A stretch of DNA of 15,691 bases from Candidatus Roizmanbacteria bacterium CG_4_9_14_0_8_um_filter_34_12 (GTDB taxonomy: Bacteria; Patescibacteriota; Microgenomatia; UBA1406; GWC2-37-13). Shown in pieces: positions 12,308 through 15,691 of this stretch. The position numbers were made by a program, and so were the translations under genes. The stretch spans positions 1 to 15,691 of the forward strand of contig PFTH01000129.1 in NCBI GenBank assembly GCA_002789465.1. Direction: 5' to 3'. Numbering within the stretch: position 1 is the first letter of the stretch; each line of letters starts with the position of its first letter. The notes beneath the pieces are model-generated. The model made no database searches. It saw only the letters and a list, made by a program, of their open reading frames with translations, and was not told the origin of the DNA.

Positions 12308-13117
12308 CTACCACCTCAAAGACAGAAAACTAATTAATATAACAAATCCAATAACAAAAATATATTCGCGAATAATTTCTTTAAAAAAACGTTTATTGAA
12401 ATAGCTATAAACAAGTCCGGCTAAACTATAATAGCTTGCCGAAAGTAATAAAGCACTAATGGCGGCTCTCATGGGAATAAAAGATAACCAAACTGCCAGT
12501 TCGGCCATGATTATACCGATAATTAAACAATAATAAAAAATTTCTTTTTCAATGATTAAATCCAATTTAACTGTCCATAATAAATGTAACAACATCACCG
12601 CAGTAAGTAATAACAACGAAATACCATTTATAAGAAAATTCAATTGTAACGACAAAATTACATTTATAATTAAAAAAAATAATAATACTTGAAAAAAATA
12701 ATTGACTGAGAATGCTGCCCGATATAATTGCAAATTTGTTTTTACTCCAACGTTAAAAATGTTAACTGTTAACAAAATTGCATATAATGACACTCCATAC
12801 AAAATAATAAATGGGAACCTTGTTAGCCAACGAACTGGGAACAAAAAGTAAAAAAAATATAACGAAATCGTGAAAAAAAGCGGTATCACAAATAACATTA
12901 TCCATTCAACTTTCCTTATCCCCTCACTAATCGTTAACCATGTTACAACATAGGTTACTAATAAAAATATTGGGATAAAAATCCACGCCTTATCAAAAAA
13001 ATAAAAGGTCGCAATCAACATAATCCCAGACATAAAGAGTGTTCCTACAACAACCCTTATCCGCTTATCAAATTTCTTCACCTTATTAGTCAATAAGTTT
13101 AAATATTTTTTAAACAT
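12308..13117 (-). CDS. Polytopic membrane protein of unknown function
   Basis: I do not recognise the family. The product is about 269 residues with eight or nine hydrophobic segments, for example VVVGTLFMSGIMLIATFYFF, WIFIPIFLLVTYVVTWLTI, IMLFVIPLFFTISLYFFYFL and a final YIFVIGFVILISFLSL. Its N-terminus is basic (MFKKYLNLLTNKVKKFDKR), in line with a cytoplasmic start. Few polar residues lie within the helices and no enzyme motif is visible. I chose ATG 13117, which overlaps the yebC stop by 8 nt, over an ATG at 13156 that would overlap by 47 nt; both are open. Co-transcription with yebC is likely. The stop is TAG. A role in transport or in envelope assembly would be a guess. Confidence 0.75.
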   Translation of the reverse strand: MFKKYLNLLTNKVKKFDKRIRVVVGTLFMSGIMLIATFYFFDKAWIFIPIFLLVTYVVTWLTISEGIRKVEWIMLFVIPLFFTISLYFFYFLFPVRWLTRFPFIILYGVSLYAILLTVNIFNVGVKTNLQLYRAAFSVNYFFQVLLFFLIINVILSLQLNFLINGISLLLLTAVMLLHLLWTVKLDLIIEKEIFYYCLIIGIIMAELAVWLSFIPMRAAISALLLSASYYSLAGLVYSYFNKRFFKEIIREYIFVIGFVILISFLSLRW

Positions 13118-13829
13118 AGTTAGCAAATACGATATGAACATCATCAAGTTCCTCAAGCGAACTGATTACGTCAACTACCGAATTAATATCTTCAGATTTA
13201 TCAAGAAAAACTGTTGTCAGTGGCTGATAATATAAATCTGCGGTTGTTTTAATTTGATATATCACTTGTAAATCATTAAACTTATGAATATTCATAAATG
13301 GAAAATAAATAATCGTATTTATTTCATCCTCTTTTATATCAAATGCACCTAACTTTTCAACTAACGATAAAGTTATCGTATCATTATATTTAGTTTTGTC
13401 CAGCATAATCATTGCGCAACGTCTAAATAAATAAGAAACCGCTCCTTGACTTACCAGCTTTCCCCCACCTCGCTCTAACTTGGTTTTTATCTCAGATGAT
13501 GTTCGATTGGAATTATCTGTTGTAGCATAAATAATAAGCGCTACTCCATGAGGAGCATAAGCCTCATATATCATTTCTTTTAGGTTAATTTTGTTATCAC
13601 CACTCCCCTTTTCAATTGCTCGTACAATACTATCTTTTGGCATATTAGCTTGATGTGCCTGATCAATAGCTAAGCGTAGTTTAAAATTATTATCAGGATT
13701 TGTGACACCATTATTCTCTAGGACTGACATTGTAATGAGTCGAGATATCTTAGTAAATTGCTTTGATTTTACTTTATCATTAGCTTCTTTTTTTCTTTTT
13801 ATATTTGACCACTTTGAATGTCCAGACAT
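13110..13829 (-). CDS. yebC: YebC/TACO1-family translation or regulatory factor
   Basis: A 239-residue protein that begins with the family signature MSGHSKWSNIKRKKEANDKV, followed by FTKISRLITMSV, LRLAIDQAHQANMPKDSIVRAIEKG, the central IYEAYAPHGVALIIYATTDN and NRTSSEIKTKLERGGGKL. The C-terminal third (EDINSVVDVISSLEELDDV) matches the usual end, and length is normal. YebC proteins were long listed as transcription regulators; more recent work assigns family members, including mitochondrial TACO1, a ribosome-associated role that relieves stalling at proline runs. The protein is cytosolic. The membrane-protein gene overlaps its 3' end. Upstream lies a repeat-rich divergent gap; the minus-strand promoter there is unclear. 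Confidence 0.95.
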   Translation of the reverse strand: MSGHSKWSNIKRKKEANDKVKSKQFTKISRLITMSVLENNGVTNPDNNFKLRLAIDQAHQANMPKDSIVRAIEKGSGDNKINLKEMIYEAYAPHGVALIIYATTDNSNRTSSEIKTKLERGGGKLVSQGAVSYLFRRCAMIMLDKTKYNDTITLSLVEKLGAFDIKEDEINTIIYFPFMNIHKFNDLQVIYQIKTTADLYYQPLTTVFLDKSEDINSVVDVISSLEELDDVHIVFANYV

Positions 13830-13837
13830 AAATATAA

Positions 13838-13930
13838 GTTAAAAGTTATAAAGTTAATAAAGTTTATAAAGTTACAATGTGTCTTCAATATTACTTTATA
13901 AACTTGTCACTTTATAAACTTTATAACTGC
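13838..13930. repeat. Nested inverted repeats made of aaagtta/actttataa units upstream of yebC
   Basis: Two nested stems occur: agttataaagtt (13844-13855) with aactttataact (13917-13928), and aagtttataaagt (13860-13872) with actttataaactt (13893-13905). The left flank, taagttaaaagttataaag, resembles the complement of the repeat inside the transglutaminase gene (911-958). It lies between divergent yebC and the TPR gene, within 10-100 nt of the yebC start, and would form part of any yebC leader. Confidence 0.65.
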
Positions 13931-13942
13931 TTTTTATTATAC

Positions 13943-13970
13943 TTGACATTCAATAAAAAAAACATATACT
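13943..13970 (+). promoter_or_regulatory. Promoter of the TPR-protein gene
   Basis: A consensus ttgaca (-35, 13943-13948) is followed after 16 nt by tatact (-10, 13965-13970). The ATG at 13981 is 10 nt beyond the -10 box, so the leader is at most a few bases. A TTG at 13972 would fall before the expected transcription start and is rejected as the start codon. Confidence 0.7.
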
Positions 13971-13980
13971 GTTGCTATTT

Positions 13981-14763
13981 ATGACTGATATTGAACACTT
14001 AGAACAATTGGCAATTGAGGCTGCTTTAAAATCTGAATGGAAAAGTGCGATTGTTTATAATTTAAAGATTCTTGAAATCGAGATTGACGTTTCTGCATTA
14101 CTACGTCTCGGATATATTAACTTTAAAATCGGGAATTGGAAAGAAGCTCGTAAACATTATCAAAAAGCCTTAAAAATTCAGCCTCTTAATCATCTTGCAC
14201 GTATTAACTTGGAAAAAGTAAAAATTCTTGAAAAAAAGGAGTATAAAAATAATAATAATTATAACACCGTTGATTTAAATCAATTTCTTGAAATTACCGG
14301 TAAAACTAAAAATGTCCATTTAGTAAATGTTGGACAAAAAAATATTATTGCTGCTTTAACTATTGGACAACCTGTTAATCTAATACAAAAAAAACGTAAA
14401 ATTGAGGTCCGAACTGTAGAAAACGAATATGTTGGCTCTCTTCCAGATGACCTTTCTAAACGATTGTCTCATTTTATTAAAGCCAATAGTATTTATGAGG
14501 CTTTTGTAAAAGAAAGTGATCTCACCTATATTGTTATTTTTATCAGAGAGGTTAAAAAAGGAAAAAGGGTTGCCAACTACCTATCTTTTCCACGCAATAT
14601 TCAGTCACAATTAAATAAAATGGGTCAGGATGAAAAAAATGATCAGCAAGATGACTCTGAAGAAGAAGTTTGGGATGACGAAGTCTCCGATGTTGGTCGT
14701 TTAGAAAACGATTTAGAAGAAGATAATTTTCTTCCTGTCCAGTCTGAAGATGATGAGGAATAA
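13981..14763 (+). CDS. TPR-repeat protein with acidic C-terminal tail
   Basis: A 260-residue protein. The N-terminus holds helical TPR-like repeats: LEQLAIEAALKSEWKSAIVY and LLRLGYINFKIGNWKEARKH YQKALKIQPLNHLARINLEK, the second close to the 34-residue TPR consensus. A middle region (about residues 90-200) mixes strands and basic residues, including VNLIQKKRKIEVRTVENEYV GSLPDDLSKRL, and resembles a small beta-rich domain I cannot name. The last 45 residues are strongly acidic (DDSEEEVWDDEVSDVG, QSEDDEE). TPR proteins mediate protein-protein contacts; the acidic tail might bind a basic partner or nucleic-acid-binding protein. No signal peptide is present. Its 3' end overlaps, in antisense, the Ser-rich end of the small membrane protein. 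Confidence 0.8.
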   Translation: MTDIEHLEQLAIEAALKSEWKSAIVYNLKILEIEIDVSALLRLGYINFKIGNWKEARKHYQKALKIQPLNHLARINLEKVKILEKKEYKNNNNYNTVDLNQFLEITGKTKNVHLVNVGQKNIIAALTIGQPVNLIQKKRKIEVRTVENEYVGSLPDDLSKRLSHFIKANSIYEAFVKESDLTYIVIFIREVKKGKRVANYLSFPRNIQSQLNKMGQDEKNDQQDDSEEEVWDDEVSDVGRLENDLEEDNFLPVQSEDDEE

Positions 14764-14915
14764 TGTTTTATCTGCTGTTTAAAAAAAATTATTGAACCTT
14801 TTATGGTCTTCCCTGTAATAATTTTCTTTAATGATGAAGGGAGATCATAATCATACATAGAAATTACTGCAATAACAATCGATAAAATCAGTATGGTTAA
14901 AAATATATAAATCAT
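14643..14915 (-). CDS. Small single-span membrane protein with Ser-rich tail
   Basis: A 90-residue frame that starts 2 nt after the stop of the upstream same-strand gene. Residues 2-21 (IYIFLTILILSIVIAVISMY) form one membrane segment at the N-terminus, followed by a basic stretch (SSLKKIITGKTIKG) and a Ser-rich end. I do not recognise a family. The last 40 codons are antisense to the acidic tail of the TPR gene (gaa and gat codons read backwards give Ser-rich sequence), so this part may be unconstrained. The tight spacing to the upstream gene and the clear membrane segment argue for a real gene, but a short frame in AT-rich DNA could also arise by chance. Confidence 0.45.
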   Translation of the reverse strand: MIYIFLTILILSIVIAVISMYDYDLPSSLKKIITGKTIKGSIIFFKQQIKHYSSSSSDWTGRKLSSSKSFSKRPTSETSSSQTSSSESSC

Positions 14916-14917
14916 TG

Positions 14918-15691
14918 TTAATCAATTTCCCACTCTTTTTCTAAACTATTTAAACGAATAATAATATCAACCGGACCTGTCTCTATCTTATTTTTACTAC
15001 ATTGGAAAAAATTTACAATCGCATCAACAGTTTTAATAATCTTAATACTATTATAGTCAACCTGACACCTTACATTGTTTTTCTGCTGAAGATTTTCAGA
15101 AAGATCAACTATCTTAATTCCATTTCCTTCAATAATGTTACTTAATAACAAAGCCGTACGGTAATCTTTTTGATAAATTATCTGAACATTTGCACGCTCT
15201 CCCCTGAGCTCCTTACTATACCAATAACCAAGATACTTACTTGCAAAATTATTACTTTGCCAAACACGATCATTATTTTTATCAGTTATTACTAAACTTG
15301 CAATATTTTGATTTATCTCTTGACCTTGAAATAAAAATAAAATAGACAAATATAATCGATCGAATAATCTAGCATTACTTTTATAACTGACAAGTTGTTT
15401 AAGTGAAGGTAATATCATTGCATTTTTTGGCCCATGTTGATATATCAGTTCGCTATCTGGGTAAAAATATATTTTTGTAAAATTGGAAAGAGCGGCCGAC
15501 ATTGTCTTTTGCAATAATTTTGGTGCTTTTTCTAGTTTCATTAACTTGCCTAAAGATCCAATCCGATACTCTCCATAGCCCCCAGGAACTTTGACTCTTG
15601 CATCAGAAGGAAGGCTGATCCGATAATGAATCTTGTTTTCAAGATCAAGCGAGTAAAAAACAACATCTTGTCCATAAAAAACTAAGTTTAA
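14918..15691 (-). CDS. Envelope-type protein, C-terminal part (5' end outside the window)
   Basis: The frame is open from TAA 14918-14920 to the right edge of the window, giving at least 257 codons; the internal ATG at 15541 is therefore probably not the start. The entering sequence includes IHYRISLPSDARVKVPGGYG EYRIGSLGKL, then a strand-rich region with LVITDKNNDRVWQ. The end, LLSNIIEGNGIKIVDLSENL through DYNSIKIIKTVDAI to GPVDIIIRL, has the rhythm of a LytR_C-type domain (NGxGI, then a strand-helix pattern and a final DIIIRL strand). A place in the cell envelope, with a membrane anchor upstream of the window, would fit but is not shown. The small membrane-protein gene follows after 2 nt. 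The family remains uncertain. Confidence 0.6.
   Translation of the reverse strand, partial: LNLVFYGQDVVFYSLDLENKIHYRISLPSDARVKVPGGYGEYRIGSLGKLMKLEKAPKLLQKTMSAALSNFTKIYFYPDSELIYQHGPKNAMILPSLKQLVSYKSNARLFDRLYLSILFLFQGQEINQNIASLVITDKNNDRVWQSNNFASKYLGYWYSKELRGERANVQIIYQKDYRTALLLSNIIEGNGIKIVDLSENLQQKNNVRCQVDYNSIKIIKTVDAIVNFFQCSKNKIETGPVDIIIRLNSLEKEWEID

Noticed and set aside
13972..13980. TTG at 13972 as start of the TPR gene
   Set aside because: It lies directly behind the -10 box tatact and before the expected transcription start; ATG 13981 fits better.

Overview
The window is 15.7 kb of AT-rich DNA (by eye about one third G+C) with short intergenic gaps, almost no Shine-Dalgarno sequences and many short low-complexity repeats. 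With the gene content (DsbA-like, transglutaminase/DegT/FemAB cluster, FkbM, yebC, TPR protein with acidic tail) this suggests a bacterium of the Candidate Phyla Radiation (Patescibacteria), probably Microgenomates-like. That placement is inference. The genetic code looks standard: the ABC ATPase ends at a TGA inside an ATGA overlap and no gene needs TGA read through.

Layout. 1-312: end of a DsbA-family gene and a hairpin terminator. 329-3721 (+): a three-gene envelope cluster of transglutaminase-like protein, DegT-type PLP enzyme and FemAB-type peptidoglycan-bridge aminoacyltransferase. 3828-4754 (-): FkbM methyltransferase. 4817-7125 (-): a two-gene unit, a PLD protein fused to the C-terminal half of a PHP domain, then an EEP-family phosphodiesterase. 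7239-8151 (-): a DUF475/TerC-like membrane protein split by a frameshift. 8169-9859 (-): an ABC-2 exporter (permease and ATPase). 10030-11220 (+): a class I aminotransferase. 11221-12307: 1.1 kb with no gene, between convergent genes, holding several inverted and direct repeats. 12308-13829 (-): yebC and an overlapping polytopic membrane protein. 13981-14763 (+): TPR protein. 14643-15691 (-): a small membrane protein and the C-terminal part of an envelope-type protein that runs off the right edge.

Two patterns stand out. First, short repeat elements sit in frame inside all three envelope genes, in two of them close to catalytic residues, and related units lie in nearby intergenic DNA. One of them, in the FemAB gene, is about 130 bp, richer in G+C than its host gene and bounded by imperfect terminal inverted repeats, much like the palindromic elements that invade Rickettsia genes. 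Second, five genes at the head of transcription units have a -10-like hexamer ending only 6-10 nt before the start codon, which implies leaderless or nearly leaderless mRNAs.

I see no CRISPR array, tRNA, rRNA, phage or transposase gene.
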